Counted from the first letter of the stretch, positions 42,589 to 51,924 are shown. The stretch: 64,000 bases of DNA from Microbacterium protaetiae (GCF_004135285.1 NZ_CP035494.1:1-64000); one strand, 5' to 3'. Notes: generated by a model not told the origin, from the sequence alone. Numbers and translations: made by a program.

Positions 42589-43467
42589 TCATGGTGCCAT
42601 GTCGACAATCTCTTGCACGCCGAGTGCGTCGAGGCGGTCAGGATCGGCGAGGACGTGGAGTCGTACGATGCGATCATCCTCGATGTCGAAGGCCATGATC
42701 GACACCACACGCGAACCCATGACGGCCGCGACGCCAGGCCTGCCGTCGATGAGGACGGGCGTCGAGTGCGCGGCGAGCCGACCGGACAGGACTGCCTGCT
42801 CCGCGATGGCGTGCGCACCGTCGACGATTTGCTTCGTCGTGCCGTAGTCGGCGTGCAACACGGCGCCGTCATCGAGAACCGACAGGAGGGCTGCGATGTT
42901 GCCGTCCTGGGCGGCGGCCAGCCACGCTTCGACAATGCGCCTGCCGCGCTCGCTGCTCGGGCGGGCGGGCTCTGCGGCGCCACGCACACGTCGACGTGCA
43001 CGGGAAGCGAGTTGGCGGGCGGCATCCGGGGTGCGATCGAGCACGGCTGCGATCTGGTCGAACGGCTGGTCGAAGACGTCATGCAGCACGAAGGCGATGC
43101 GTTCGGCGGGGCTGAGCGTCTCGAGGAGGATCAGCAGGGCGACGCTCACCTGATCGCTCTGGGCGACGAGCTCCGCGGGATCCGGGTTCGCCGAGACGGG
43201 CTCATCCCTCCAGGGCTCCACCTGCCAGGAGTGCTCCCGCGTCCGGCGCGGCGCACGCAGCATATCGAGACTGACACGAGACACGACGGTGGTGAGCCAG
43301 GCCGGCAGATTCTCGATCGCCTCGTCCCCTGACCGGTCCAGTCGCAACCAGGCCTCCTGTAGCGCGTCATCCGCATCGGCGGAGGAACCGAGCAGTTTCG
43401 TGGCGATGGCGCGAAGCCGCGGACGCTCGGTGTCGAAGCGCCGGGCAAGAAACCTTCGATCAGTCAT
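42589..43467 (-). CDS. sigJ: ECF41 sigma factor (SigJ-like)
   Basis: A 292-residue sigma factor with region 2 (LRAIATKLLGSSADADDALQEAWLRLD), region 4 (LSPAERIAFVLHDVFDQPFDQIAAVLDRTPDAARQLASRARRRV) and a SnoaL-like C-terminal domain (about 170-292). ECF41 factors lack an anti-sigma and are tuned by this domain. The usual DGGGK motif is replaced by DYGTTK, and the terminal NPxKL by DPDRL, so regulation may differ. It is divergent from an SDR gene; the region between has two exact ECF41 promoters, one facing each way, implying autoregulation. Confidence 0.9.
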   Translation of the reverse strand: MTDRRFLARRFDTERPRLRAIATKLLGSSADADDALQEAWLRLDRSGDEAIENLPAWLTTVVSRVSLDMLRAPRRTREHSWQVEPWRDEPVSANPDPAELVAQSDQVSVALLILLETLSPAERIAFVLHDVFDQPFDQIAAVLDRTPDAARQLASRARRRVRGAAEPARPSSERGRRIVEAWLAAAQDGNIAALLSVLDDGAVLHADYGTTKQIVDGAHAIAEQAVLSGRLAAHSTPVLIDGRPGVAAVMGSRVVSIMAFDIEDDRIVRLHVLADPDRLDALGVQEIVDMAP

Positions 43468-43493
43468 GTCACATCTCCGCGATGTCGATCGTC
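43467..43493 (+). promoter_or_regulatory. ECF41 promoter for the SDR gene
   Basis: TGTCACA (43467-43473), exactly 16 bp, CGTC (43490-43493): an exact match to the ECF41 consensus TGTCACA-N16-CGTC. It reads toward the SDR at 43546. Its -35 begins on the last base of the sigJ start codon. Confidence 0.88.
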
Positions 43494-43501
43494 ATGATCT
43501 C

Positions 43502-43528
43502 GACGAGGGAACGCCCTCGGTTGTGACA
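43502..43528 (-). promoter_or_regulatory. ECF41 promoter for sigJ (autoregulation)
   Basis: On the minus strand: TGTCACA (complement of 43522-43528), exactly 16 bp, CGTC (complement of 43502-43505). It reads toward sigJ at 43467. Its -10 is eight bases from the -10 of the opposite promoter, so the two overlap face to face. Confidence 0.88.
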
Positions 43529-43545
43529 GAAAGCGGAGAACAACG

Positions 43546-44355
43546 ATGAACACCCCCATTCTCGTGACCGGCGGCACCGGAACCATCGGCAGCCGCGTCG
43601 TGCCACTGCTGCGCGACGCAGGCCGCGACGTACGAATCCTCTCCCGCCATCGTGGCGACGACCAGCCCGGCATCCAGCATGTCGAAGGCGACACGGTCGC
43701 AGGACGAGGACTCGCCGAAGCGCTCCACGGCGTGGACATCGTGCTGCACCTCGCGGGCGGAGCCAAGGGCGACGACATCGCGGCGAAGAACCTTGCCACC
43801 GCAGCGAAGGACGCTGGCGTACGGCACCTCATCCTGATCTCCGTGGTCGGCGCCGACACGATGCCCATCGGATATTTCCGCGCGAAGGCAATGGCGGAGC
43901 GCGCATTCATGGAGTCGGGCGTGCCCTGGACAGTGCTGCGCGCCGCGCAACTGCACTCATTCGTGCTGCCGATTATCCGCGGTCTCGTCAAGCTTCCCTT
44001 CCTGCTGACGCCCGGTGGCCTGCGCTTCGAACCGGTGCATGTCGACGACGTGGCAGCCCGGCTGACCCAGATCGCACTCGGTGCCCCCGCGGGCCGAGTC
44101 ACAGACATCGTCGGCCCCGACATCCTCGACATCCGCCAGCTCGCCGATGCCTACATCGAGGTGATGGGAGGACGCACCCGTCGCAGTGTGCCGGTGCGCA
44201 TCCCGGGTTCGGTCGGTCGCGCCTACCGTGCTGGCGACAACCTCGCAGGGGCGGGCGCACAGAAGGGGCAGCGCGGCTGGTCACAGTTCCTGTCAGAACT
44301 CCGCACACTGACCAGCGACGGCGCGACCACGCCCGGCGCGTACCCGATTGGTTAG
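43546..44355 (+). CDS. NAD(P)-binding oxidoreductase (ECF41 target)
   Basis: A 269-residue atypical SDR of the NmrA type, with the loop VTGGTGTIGSRVV and HLILISVVGADTMPIGYFRAK. ECF41 sigma factors typically control one neighbouring gene from the group carboxymuconolactone decarboxylase, oxidoreductase or epimerase; this gene fits and carries the matching promoter. The start follows GCGGAG at 43533-43538. Its substrate is unknown. Confidence 0.87.
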   Translation: MNTPILVTGGTGTIGSRVVPLLRDAGRDVRILSRHRGDDQPGIQHVEGDTVAGRGLAEALHGVDIVLHLAGGAKGDDIAAKNLATAAKDAGVRHLILISVVGADTMPIGYFRAKAMAERAFMESGVPWTVLRAAQLHSFVLPIIRGLVKLPFLLTPGGLRFEPVHVDDVAARLTQIALGAPAGRVTDIVGPDILDIRQLADAYIEVMGGRTRRSVPVRIPGSVGRAYRAGDNLAGAGAQKGQRGWSQFLSELRTLTSDGATTPGAYPIG

Positions 44356-44563
44356 ATCCTCTTCGCTCGCTTCAACCAGGGTCGGGATCCCGCCAGGGCT
44401 TGCCGCACGCAACCGGGACCGAAGCTCCACACAGGTCAGAACGACGCTGCGTCGGCGTGGTGCGGGGTGTGGGGGCGCGAGGCTGATTCTGGTCCCCTGG
44501 GTCTGCTGAAGGTTTGGTTGAGTCCTTGATCGCATGATTCCCGGGTGGGGGTCTGCTGGAAGG

Positions 44564-44863
44564 ATGGCAATCGTGCCGAAGATCTATTCCGATGAGTTCA
44601 AGCGGGACGCTGTCGCGTTGGTCGCTGCTGGCTCATCGCAGAAGAAGGTGTGCAGGGATCTGGGTATCTCGAAGACTGCGCTGCAGACGTGGGTGAGAGA
44701 TGACCGGTTCCGCTCCCACGGGTTCGCTCCAACCACTGATCCCGACGAGCGTCGGGAGATGAGTGTGGCGTTGCGGCGGATCCGGGAGTTGGAGATGGAG
44801 AACGAGGTGCTTCGGCGGGCGGCGGCGTATCTGTCGCAGGCGCATATCCGCTCCCCAAAATGA
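44564..44863 (+). CDS. IS3-family transposase OrfA
   Basis: A 99-residue DNA-binding protein with a helix-turn-helix (YSDEFKRDAVALVAAGSSQKKVCRDLGISKTALQTWVRD) and a C-terminal leucine-zipper-like helix (RRIRELEMENEVLRRAAAYL), the standard OrfA layout. The start at 44564 follows GGAAGG. Its end overlaps the OrfB start by four bases at CCCCAAAATGA; the A run could permit the -1 frameshift that IS3 elements use to make an OrfAB fusion. Confidence 0.9.
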   Translation: MAIVPKIYSDEFKRDAVALVAAGSSQKKVCRDLGISKTALQTWVRDDRFRSHGFAPTTDPDERREMSVALRRIRELEMENEVLRRAAAYLSQAHIRSPK

Positions 44864-45456
44864 TCTACCCGCTCGTCCGTGAGATGGCCGCGGCCGGTGC
44901 CCTTGTCAGGGTGCCGGTCGCGGTGGCGTGCCGGGTGCTCGGCTTTACCGCGCAGGCGTACTACAAGTGGCTGAAGACCCCCATGAGCAGGCGGGACGTG
45001 AACGACGCGCACCTGATCAACGTGCTCCACGACCTGCACGAGGACGACCCTGAGGGCGGGTACCGGGTGCTGGCCGATGACCTCGCTGATGCCGGCCATG
45101 CGGCCTCGGAGCGGCGGGTGTGGCGGCTGTGCCACGTGGCGGGGATCCGTTCGGTGATCACGACCCGGAAACGCCGGTACAAGAAAGCGGGCCCGCCCGT
45201 GCATGACGACCTCGTCCAACGCGACTTCACCGCCGATGGTCCGAACCGGCTGTGGCTGACGGACATCACCGAGCACTGGACGGCCGAGGGCAAGCTCTAC
45301 CTCTGTGCGATCAAGGATGTCTGGAGCAACAAGATCGTCGGCTACTCGATCGATTCGAGGATGAAGGCACGGATCGCCGTCAACGCACTGGAGATGGCAG
45401 TCGCTCACCGTGGTGGCCCCGAAGGCGTGATCGTGCATTCGGACCGAGGAAGTCAG

Positions 45457-46953
45457 GGCGGATTCAATCAATCGTCGCAACACCTTGATCATGGAGGTGT
45501 TCAGCGATGGCAACGGCGGACTGGAGTCGAAAGACCAGCGATGTCCCGGAGGGTGTGCGTCGGCAGTGGCGTGCGGATCGGGCGCTGCGGCCAGCGCTGC
45601 GTTCGCCCGGGCGGCCTGATCCATCGCGGGTGGTGCAGCGGCAGTTCTGGCGGTTCATCGCGACGGGCGTCACGACAGCGGAAGCGTCGTTGGCGGTTGG
45701 CGTGTCGGTACCAGTCGGCACGCGCTGGTTTCGCCACGCTGGCGGCATGCCACCGATCAGTCTGGCCGCCCCGACGGGCCGCTACCTGACCTTCGAGGAA
45801 CGTGAGGAGATCGCGATCCTGCGAGCCAAGAACGGGGGTGTTCGTGAGATCGCTCGTGCTCTGGGGCGTGATCCCGGGACGATCTCACGCGAACTGCGCC
45901 GCAATGCCGCCACCCGTGGCGGGACGCAGGAGTACCGCGCCACGGTCGCTCAGTGGAAGGCCCAGCAGGCCGCGAAACGACCGAAGGTCGCCAAGCTCGT
46001 CGTCAACGACAGGTTGCGCGAGTATGTCCAGGAGCGTCTTGACGGCACCGTCCGCCGCGTGGACGGCACCCCGGTGTTGGGGCCGAAGACGGCCGAGTGG
46101 AAGGGCCGGGGCAAGCCGCACCGGCAGGATCGGCGGTGGGCCACGGCGTGGAGCCCGGAGCAGATCTCGCACCGGCTGAAGATCGATTTCCCCGATGATG
46201 AGTCCATGCGAATCAGCCACGAAGCGATCTACCAGTCCCTGTTCATCGAGGGGCGTGGCGCACTCAAACGGGAGCTGGTCGCATGCCTGCGCACCGGCCG
46301 CGCACTGCGCCAGCCGAGGGCACGGTCGCAGAACAAGCCTCAGGGGCACGTCACCGCCGATGTCGTCCTCAGCAAGCGGCCGGCGGAGGCCGCTGACCGC
46401 GCGGTTCCCGGGCACTGGGAGGGCGATCTGATCATCGGAGCGGGCCGGTCCGCGATCGGCACCGTCGTGGAACGCAAGAGCCGTTCCACGCTGCTGGTGC
46501 ACCTGCCCCGGCTCGATGGGTGGGGACACGTCCCCGCCGTGAAGAACGGACCCGCGCTCAGCGGTTACGGCGCCGTCGCGATGAACACCGCGCTGGCGGC
46601 GTCAATCGCGCAGCTGCCCGAACAGCTGCGCCGAACCCTCACCTGGGACCGAGGCAAGGAACTGTCCGAGCACGCCCGGTTCACCCTCGACACCGGCACC
46701 AAGGTGTTCTTCGCAGACCCGCACTCGCCCTGGCAGCGCCCCACGAACGAGAACACCAACGGCCTGCTGCGTCAGTACTTCCCGAAAGGCACCGACCTGT
46801 CACGGTGGTCGGCCGAAGACCTCGAAGCCGTCGCCCTCGCGCTGAACAACCGCCCCCGAAAAGTCCTCGACTGGAAGACACCTGCCGAGGTCTTCGCCGA
46901 ACAGTTACAATCACTCAAAACCGATGGCGTTGCAACGACCGGTTGAACTCGCC
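45457..46953 (+). mobile_element. IS30-family insertion sequence (1497 bp)
   Basis: Terminal inverted repeats start GGCG and match at 21 of 28 positions (45457-45484 and the complement of 46926-46953), with shared blocks TTCAA, TCGT and GCAAC. The target duplication is CAG at 45454-45456 and 46954-46956. Three-base duplications fit the IS30 family. Removing the element plus one CAG exactly repairs the IS3 orfB. The element contains a single full-length transposase, so it may still be active. Confidence 0.92.
45507..46946 (+). CDS. IS30-family transposase
   Basis: A 479-residue DDE transposase. An N-terminal DNA-binding region (YLTFEEREEIAILRAKNGGVREIARALGRDPGTISRELRRN) is the IS30 helix-turn-helix. 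The catalytic residues are the Asp of HWEGDLIIGAG, the Asp in LTWDRGKELSEH and the Glu in NENTNGLLRQYFPKGTDL, the standard IS30 signature. About 85 extra residues precede the family core, as in some actinobacterial members. The gene is intact. Confidence 0.93.
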   Translation: MATADWSRKTSDVPEGVRRQWRADRALRPALRSPGRPDPSRVVQRQFWRFIATGVTTAEASLAVGVSVPVGTRWFRHAGGMPPISLAAPTGRYLTFEEREEIAILRAKNGGVREIARALGRDPGTISRELRRNAATRGGTQEYRATVAQWKAQQAAKRPKVAKLVVNDRLREYVQERLDGTVRRVDGTPVLGPKTAEWKGRGKPHRQDRRWATAWSPEQISHRLKIDFPDDESMRISHEAIYQSLFIEGRGALKRELVACLRTGRALRQPRARSQNKPQGHVTADVVLSKRPAEAADRAVPGHWEGDLIIGAGRSAIGTVVERKSRSTLLVHLPRLDGWGHVPAVKNGPALSGYGAVAMNTALAASIAQLPEQLRRTLTWDRGKELSEHARFTLDTGTKVFFADPHSPWQRPTNENTNGLLRQYFPKGTDLSRWSAEDLEAVALALNNRPRKVLDWKTPAEVFAEQLQSLKTDGVATTG

Positions 46954-47288
46954 CAGTTCCGATCACGTAAGTTCCTCAAGGCGCTGAAGCGTCACAAGCT
47001 AACCGGATCGATGGGCCGGATCGGCGCGTGCTCGGACAACGCGGCCATGGAATCGTTCTTCAGCCTGCTGCAGAAGAACGTCCTCGACCGAGGCGGATGG
47101 AACACCCGCCACCAGCTCCGGCTGGCGATCGTGCAATGGATCGAAGGGACCTACCACCGCAAACGCCGGCAACGCCGACTCGGGAAACTGACCCCCATCG
47201 AATTCGAGACCATAATGATAGAAACCGTCGCACTAGCGGCATAAACCCCGGACTCAACCAAAGCCTCAGCAGACCCCCCGGGCTTTTC

Positions 47289-47332
47289 CGTCGGGATGAC
47301 AGGATTTGAACCTGCGACCCCCTGACCCCCAG
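47289..47332 (-). repeat. Left att copy: 44-bp duplicate of the tRNA-Pro 3' half
   Basis: Forty-four bases are identical to 54077-54120, which span the anticodon loop, T arm and 3' end of tRNA-Pro(GGG) plus two bases beyond. Similarity also continues loosely into the GGGCTTTT terminator tail (47280-47288). After 47332 the sequence diverges and no D arm or 5' acceptor strand follows, so this is not a working tRNA. It marks the site where an element integrated into the tRNA gene. Confidence 0.9.
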
Positions 47333-47422
47333 GCGTCCGAACGGCACGACTTTCACTAAAAACCGCGTGATTCCGCAGCTCAGATCATGCAGACCGCGTC
47401 ATGGATTGCATGGATTGCATGA

Positions 47423-47444
47423 TTCTGGTCCCCTTTTGGTCCCC
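47423..47444. repeat. 22-bp direct repeat, left copy
   Basis: Starts TTCTGGTCCCC and contains TTTTGGTCCCC; an exact copy lies at 53909-53930. A shorter part (GATTCTGGTCCCC) also directly abuts the left end of the IS3 element at 44486. The pair flanks the operon of the island and may be the end of a lost integrase or part of the recombination region. Confidence 0.7.
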
Positions 47445-47514
47445 GTCCGGCGGTACGCCAATAACACAGCTTCCGAGGCGTCACCAGTCAGTCGATAACG
47501 GACGACCTGCCCGT

Positions 47515-50500
47515 TTAGGAATTCGAACCGTGCCCTTGCATTTGTGCAATGCGATCATCAGCATCCTCAAAATCGTCCTCGATGTCCGCGATGACAACGG
47601 CCGTGCCGTAGACGACCGCAGCATCGGTTCCTGGTGTTGCCGCTTGGTCTGTGTCAAGCAGCAGCAGGCTTTGCAAGCTCGCGATCTCATCCCATCCAGA
47701 TCGGCCTTCTTCCGCTGAGCCCTTTGCGGTGGACAGGTCATCAGTGATCGCCGAGCCGATGACCGTCAAAATGTTGCTGAGCGCGGACACATAGTCGGTT
47801 CCAGCGTGAGCGGAGGTGAGTTCATCGAGTTGCGTTTTGAGGCCGACAAGACGGTCCCACGATTCGTCAAGCACCCGTCCTTCCTCGTCGGGAATCAGAG
47901 TGCTCCCGCGGATCGCAATGATCGCCGCGATCGAAGAGAGACGACGAGCTTGCTGAAGATAAGCCCCGTAAGGATCAGAAATTGGTGTCGCAGCGGTCGA
48001 GCCTGCGAATGCGGAAGGCGCTCCACGATCGCCAAGTGGGAGCACCCCGTGATGCGCAACCTGGAAGATCGAGGCAGACAAGTAGCCATCGGCTGAGCGC
48101 AGTCCAATCCATACACGCCGGTCGGGCTGTTCAACAGCAGCTCTCGCAGCATCCGCGAGAGACGCGAGAGCATTTAGATGGGTGAGGACGCTCTCTCCTT
48201 CCACAGTGATCACTAGGTCTCCTGGAGGCCAACTCATCATCGTGTGGTCGGAGGAGCTCGGCACTACAGCGACCGCGTACCCCGCGCTTGTGAGCGCAAG
48301 TCGCATTCGTTCGGCCTCTTTCTGCAGGGCTGCGAAAGAGCGCTCGGTCGCAACGGTGGCTGCTGCTGCGATCCGAGCGGTTCCCGTGTGTCGCCCAGCA
48401 GCGGCCCGCATGGATACGCGCGTTGATAAGTCCGATCCTGCGCTGGCGGACGCGACCATTCGCAATTGGCGGAGACAGTCGAGTAGCTGAGCGCAATCGG
48501 GCGGGTCGGGGAGGTAGCGGTATCGGTCGAGTTCGATCAAGGCGCCGACCTTTGGGATGAGACTGTCGAGCGTTCCGACAGTCAGGATGGGGCGCCGCTC
48601 GGCGACATCTGCCCGTGCAAGGTTTGGAATGACGTACTGGAGCATCGATCGCACGACAGTGATGGCGTCGCTCTCGACGGGATAGTCACCGAGAGCGCCG
48701 GGCACTTCGTCCGTGTAGCCCTCGTCTGCCGGGGAGTCCATCTCGGAAAGTAGCGCGTTCACCGATTCGAACTGACGGACAATCGTTTGAGGCACAGTCC
48801 GATCGCCTAGGTGGGCGATGGTGATCTCGGGAAGCAGGTCGATGAGTGCCCCGAGCGCTTTAGCCTCAGCCGCAAGCTTGGACGTCAGCGTGCCCGCGCC
48901 GTACTTTCGAGACAACGCTCGAGCCTGGGCTCTGTTGTCGGAGACTTCGAGGGTATGGGGCAAATTCTCCCGCGGAATCGCTTTGTCAACGAGCGGGTGG
49001 TCGCCGAGCTTGACCAAACGCCCAAGGGCATCAACGGCACTTACCCGGGCGATCAACGCTGTCGGCGCAAGAGCGAGGGCCAGTCGGCACACCTCAACGA
49101 CGGCCTCGTTCTGGTTCGGCTGTAGCTCCTCGTCGACGAAGATCCACCTGCCATCCACCCCGTCGTCTACGCGTTCCAGCGATGCTAGCCACGGTGTTTC
49201 TATCGCGATCCTGCGCAGGAGGAGCTGCTCGCCGCCGGCTGTGATGACAGCGCGTTCCGCAAGTTCGGGTGCCGCGCGGCGCAACGCCTCCGTCATATCG
49301 GCCGCGTCGTGCAGCGGCCATACAGTCAGGCGTGCGCCGATTGCACCTGCCGTGGACTCCAGGGCTGTGACGTCAAAACCGCGAAGTACGGTGATGGCCT
49401 GCAAAAGGAGTTGAGTTGCATCATCATCGGGGACCGCGGCGGTCGTGAGTTCTTCGACCAGCGTCGTGTCGATCATTTGCCATAGGGGTTGCAGATCCGG
49501 ATCGGTCGGGACGCTGCGGAGCCGCTCGACGGCTGCCACAATCTCGGGTTTGAAGAGCTGTTCTGTGCCGGGGCGCGGCTTTGTGCGGGACATCGTGAAC
49601 GCAGTTACAGCGTTGCCAGCATCAACGTCACACTCATCGAGGATGAGCTTCCAGTCGTCGGCCCGCCGTCGCAGTCCATCGGCGCGGAAAGCGGATGCGA
49701 CTGCGATGAGCGTCTGGAGGGTGCGATCGCGTGTGATGCGCTCGGTTGCGGCCTGGATCATTACGGCCTGGTCGGCCCCGGACTCGAGTGTGCGTCGGAG
49801 AAATCGGGCGAGTTCGGCGCCGGTCACCAGAGGCACAATGCGCTGGAGGGTCTCCTGCTGTCCGAAGGGGTGAGCTGCCCGGGCGAGTGCGGCGGAGCGG
49901 ATTTCGTGCAGCGGTCGTATGAGGTTGCCCGAGTCCTCAACGATGAGGTGCTCGTCGATGAGGCGGCGGCTGGCGGCGATGAATGCGCCGCGATCGGCAT
50001 CCAGAGCGGATTGGATCGCGTGTGCAGGGACGGCGACGCCATATTGGTTGGCACACGATGCGATCCGGAGGATCTCAAGCTCAAGATGTCGACTCGGGTC
50101 TGCTTCGCGTGCGGCGACTTGCGCGCTGACGACGGTGTCGAGATTCACGCCTTCGGTGAGCAGAGTGACGTACTCCAGTAGGAGACCGCCTGCTCGCTCG
50201 GCCGGTTCCCGCCATCCGGCCCATTCGGTGAGATTGTCAGTCCGGTAGTCGCGCCAGAGTTGCTCTGCAAAGGTGTCGTCAAGCATGGGCGTTATCGTGG
50301 CAATGGCCGACAGTAGCGGGACAGGGAAGCGGTCTTCCTCCCGAATCGAAACAACGGTGATCACGTTCGACAGATCCGCGAGCCGTCTCAGTAGTCGATC
50401 GAGGAGATCTGGGTCGTGGCGCCCAGCGTCATCGATGAGGACTCCCACAGGGGCATACGCACTCGGCCGCAAAGACTCAATGCGTGCGGAAAGAAGTGCG

Positions 50501-51633
50501 ACGGCATCGCGCCCGGTGCGCCCCGTTGGTGTCAGCGAATGGACATGCTGCCAGCGATACAGACTCCGAGTTTCGTGCGCGGATGCGTAGGCGAGTGCGC
50601 TCTTGCCACTGCCGCTCGGCCCGGCGATGACCGCCAACCGGCGGGCCGCCGCGACTTCGATCACCTGCTGGGTTAGTTCAAAACGGGGCACGAGTAATCC
50701 GGCAGCGACATGGGGAGCCCCCACATGCACGCCCTGACGTATGTCGGAGTCATCAGCAGGCGATCTCCAGTCGATTGCCTCGCAAACCCCCAGCGACTTT
50801 GCCTCATCGAGCAACTCAAGGTCAACGGTCGCAAGGACCTGGTCAATGAGGACATCGATGCCTGCAATGTCCACGGCCGCGCGCCGCGCGACATCCGGGT
50901 CCGCGTTCGAGTCGCTAGCCTGTCCCACCTGGGTGCAAACGGCAGCCACAATGATTTCCGCAAGTCCATCCGGGAAATCACGAGCCCCGGCAACGATGCT
51001 GATCGCCTGCGCGTGCGGATCAGGACAAATTACAACTGAGGCTGAGGCCGCAAAGGCAGCCGAATCCTGGTCGTTGTCGAAGGAGAGAGCATCCAGTTCC
51101 TTGGCCAATTCACTCGAGGCACTCGAGGCAGGTTGTGCAGCCTCACTCCCCCACTCGGGGACTGGGATTCGAGCGACCGGGCGCTCAAGCAAGAGGATCG
51201 TCTCGGCTGAGAGTTCGGCTTCCTTGCGCTTCACCCAGGCCTTCGCGACGGAACGTAAGTCTTTTCGCAGGTCTGTCGGGGCGAAATCGCCCGCGCTCTC
51301 GCGTCGCGACTTGACCTGAATGAAGAATGACCCGCTCGACGACTGCACCGAAATGTCGTCAAACCCTTCCGGTGTCACGACCGCTGTCGCGTCACCCTCG
51401 CTCCACAGACGCAATACAACGAGCGTGGCGACCAGATCCTGAAAACGAAAGCCGCGCCCGGCACGTGCACCGGCTCGGGAAGCAGCCCACAACGCAGCCT
51501 GTGGGTCGGTTGGCACGCTAGTTGACGCTGGGCTGGCATGCAGTGAGGTCTCCCGTTTCTGGCCGCGGCGCTCCTGCGCAGCACCTCGTCGGCGCGCTTC
51601 GGCTATCGCGCGTTCGGAGCTTCGACGGGTCAT
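47515..51633 (-). CDS. Large PD-(D/E)xK-like nuclease plus STAND-type NTPase protein
   Basis: A 1372-residue protein. Residues about 50-150 look like a Cap4/DUF4297-type nuclease: RAGRGFRFQDLVATLVVLRL, then E89, D93 and a QVK (106-108) in FFIQVKSR, the acidic-to-Lys pattern of PD-(D/E)xK enzymes. An NTPase follows, with Walker A AGPSGSGKS (337-345), Walker B VGVLIDD (396-402) and VITVVSIREEDR after it, as in STAND proteins. The remaining 900 residues are a long, probably helical sensor region without a recognised domain. The architecture recalls Avs-type antiphage proteins. It is the last gene of a three-gene operon on a tRNA island with lower GC than its neighbours. Confidence 0.75.
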   Translation of the reverse strand: MTRRSSERAIAEARRRGAAQERRGQKRETSLHASPASTSVPTDPQAALWAASRAGARAGRGFRFQDLVATLVVLRLWSEGDATAVVTPEGFDDISVQSSSGSFFIQVKSRRESAGDFAPTDLRKDLRSVAKAWVKRKEAELSAETILLLERPVARIPVPEWGSEAAQPASSASSELAKELDALSFDNDQDSAAFAASASVVICPDPHAQAISIVAGARDFPDGLAEIIVAAVCTQVGQASDSNADPDVARRAAVDIAGIDVLIDQVLATVDLELLDEAKSLGVCEAIDWRSPADDSDIRQGVHVGAPHVAAGLLVPRFELTQQVIEVAAARRLAVIAGPSGSGKSALAYASAHETRSLYRWQHVHSLTPTGRTGRDAVALLSARIESLRPSAYAPVGVLIDDAGRHDPDLLDRLLRRLADLSNVITVVSIREEDRFPVPLLSAIATITPMLDDTFAEQLWRDYRTDNLTEWAGWREPAERAGGLLLEYVTLLTEGVNLDTVVSAQVAAREADPSRHLELEILRIASCANQYGVAVPAHAIQSALDADRGAFIAASRRLIDEHLIVEDSGNLIRPLHEIRSAALARAAHPFGQQETLQRIVPLVTGAELARFLRRTLESGADQAVMIQAATERITRDRTLQTLIAVASAFRADGLRRRADDWKLILDECDVDAGNAVTAFTMSRTKPRPGTEQLFKPEIVAAVERLRSVPTDPDLQPLWQMIDTTLVEELTTAAVPDDDATQLLLQAITVLRGFDVTALESTAGAIGARLTVWPLHDAADMTEALRRAAPELAERAVITAGGEQLLLRRIAIETPWLASLERVDDGVDGRWIFVDEELQPNQNEAVVEVCRLALALAPTALIARVSAVDALGRLVKLGDHPLVDKAIPRENLPHTLEVSDNRAQARALSRKYGAGTLTSKLAAEAKALGALIDLLPEITIAHLGDRTVPQTIVRQFESVNALLSEMDSPADEGYTDEVPGALGDYPVESDAITVVRSMLQYVIPNLARADVAERRPILTVGTLDSLIPKVGALIELDRYRYLPDPPDCAQLLDCLRQLRMVASASAGSDLSTRVSMRAAAGRHTGTARIAAAATVATERSFAALQKEAERMRLALTSAGYAVAVVPSSSDHTMMSWPPGDLVITVEGESVLTHLNALASLADAARAAVEQPDRRVWIGLRSADGYLSASIFQVAHHGVLPLGDRGAPSAFAGSTAATPISDPYGAYLQQARRLSSIAAIIAIRGSTLIPDEEGRVLDESWDRLVGLKTQLDELTSAHAGTDYVSALSNILTVIGSAITDDLSTAKGSAEEGRSGWDEIASLQSLLLLDTDQAATPGTDAAVVYGTAVVIADIEDDFEDADDRIAQMQGHGSNS

Positions 51634-51848
51634 ATATTTGATGGTATCGACGACCAGCGACGCATGACCGCTGCGTGCATGGGACTAGCTTGTGTCCCTG
51701 CTTGCATCTCTAACGGTGGGCGACCTGTGGTCGGGTCCAGGACGATGAGTCCGAGGATCAGTTTGTAGAGTTTCTCGACGCCGATCGACACCCGCGTCGA
51801 GGTCATCTCCGCAAGCAGAGCAAACCCTTGCTGTCGGTCCAAGTCCAC
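51630..51848 (-). CDS. Small conserved-looking protein between the two large island genes
   Basis: A 72-residue frame starting at GTG with GAGGG ten bases upstream. It reads VDLDRQQGFALLAEMTSTRVSIG and then VEKLYKLILGLIVLDPTTGRPPLEM. Its stop overlaps the start of the nuclease/NTPase gene (ATGA, 51630-51633), so translation would be coupled. A small middle protein between two large ones recalls multi-component NTPase defence systems, but no family is recognised. It could still be a chance frame; the good ribosome site and coupling argue otherwise. Confidence 0.55.
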   Translation of the reverse strand: MDLDRQQGFALLAEMTSTRVSIGVEKLYKLILGLIVLDPTTGRPPLEMQAGTQASPMHAAVMRRWSSIPSNI

Positions 51849-51924
51849 GATCGCGACGCCCTCAGGCTAATAACGTGGACGGACAACCCCGCTCGTACGC
51901 GCCCACTGGACTCCTTACCACTGG

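Larger units (their letters stand above)
44860..47244 (+). pseudogene. IS3-family transposase OrfB, interrupted
   Basis: The first 199 codons (44860-45456) hold an HTH_21 region and the start of the integrase core with catalytic Asp residues in WLTDITEHW and VIVHSDRGSQ. The last 96 codons (46957-47244) begin FRSRKFLKAL and carry the catalytic Glu in NAAMESFFSLLQKNV. Joining 45456 to 46957 restores one 294-residue DDE transposase exactly in frame. The IS30-type element between them destroys the gene, so this IS3 copy cannot move by itself. Confidence 0.92.
44498..47276 (+). mobile_element. IS3-family insertion sequence, split by an IS30-family element
   Basis: Near-perfect terminal inverted repeats begin GGGTCTGCTGA (44499 on the left; complement of 47266-47276 on the right) and continue with TTTGGTTGAGTCC. 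Inside are orfA and orfB of an IS3-type transposase. CCC flanks both ends and may be the target duplication. The element lies next to the tRNA-Pro island and is itself broken by an IS30-type insertion at 45457-46953. Exact terminal bases are uncertain by one or two positions. Confidence 0.85.

Noticed and set aside
42305..42592. Minus-strand frame of 95 codons overlapping the sigJ stop by ATGA
   Set aside because: The overlap is suggestive, but the second half is Arg/Pro-rich and resembles a shadow frame, no ribosome site is evident and no family is recognised. The 267-bp gap 42322-42588 otherwise shows nothing identifiable.
47289..47332. A second tRNA gene
   Set aside because: Only the 3' half of tRNA-Pro is present; no D arm or 5' acceptor strand precedes it in the minus-strand direction.
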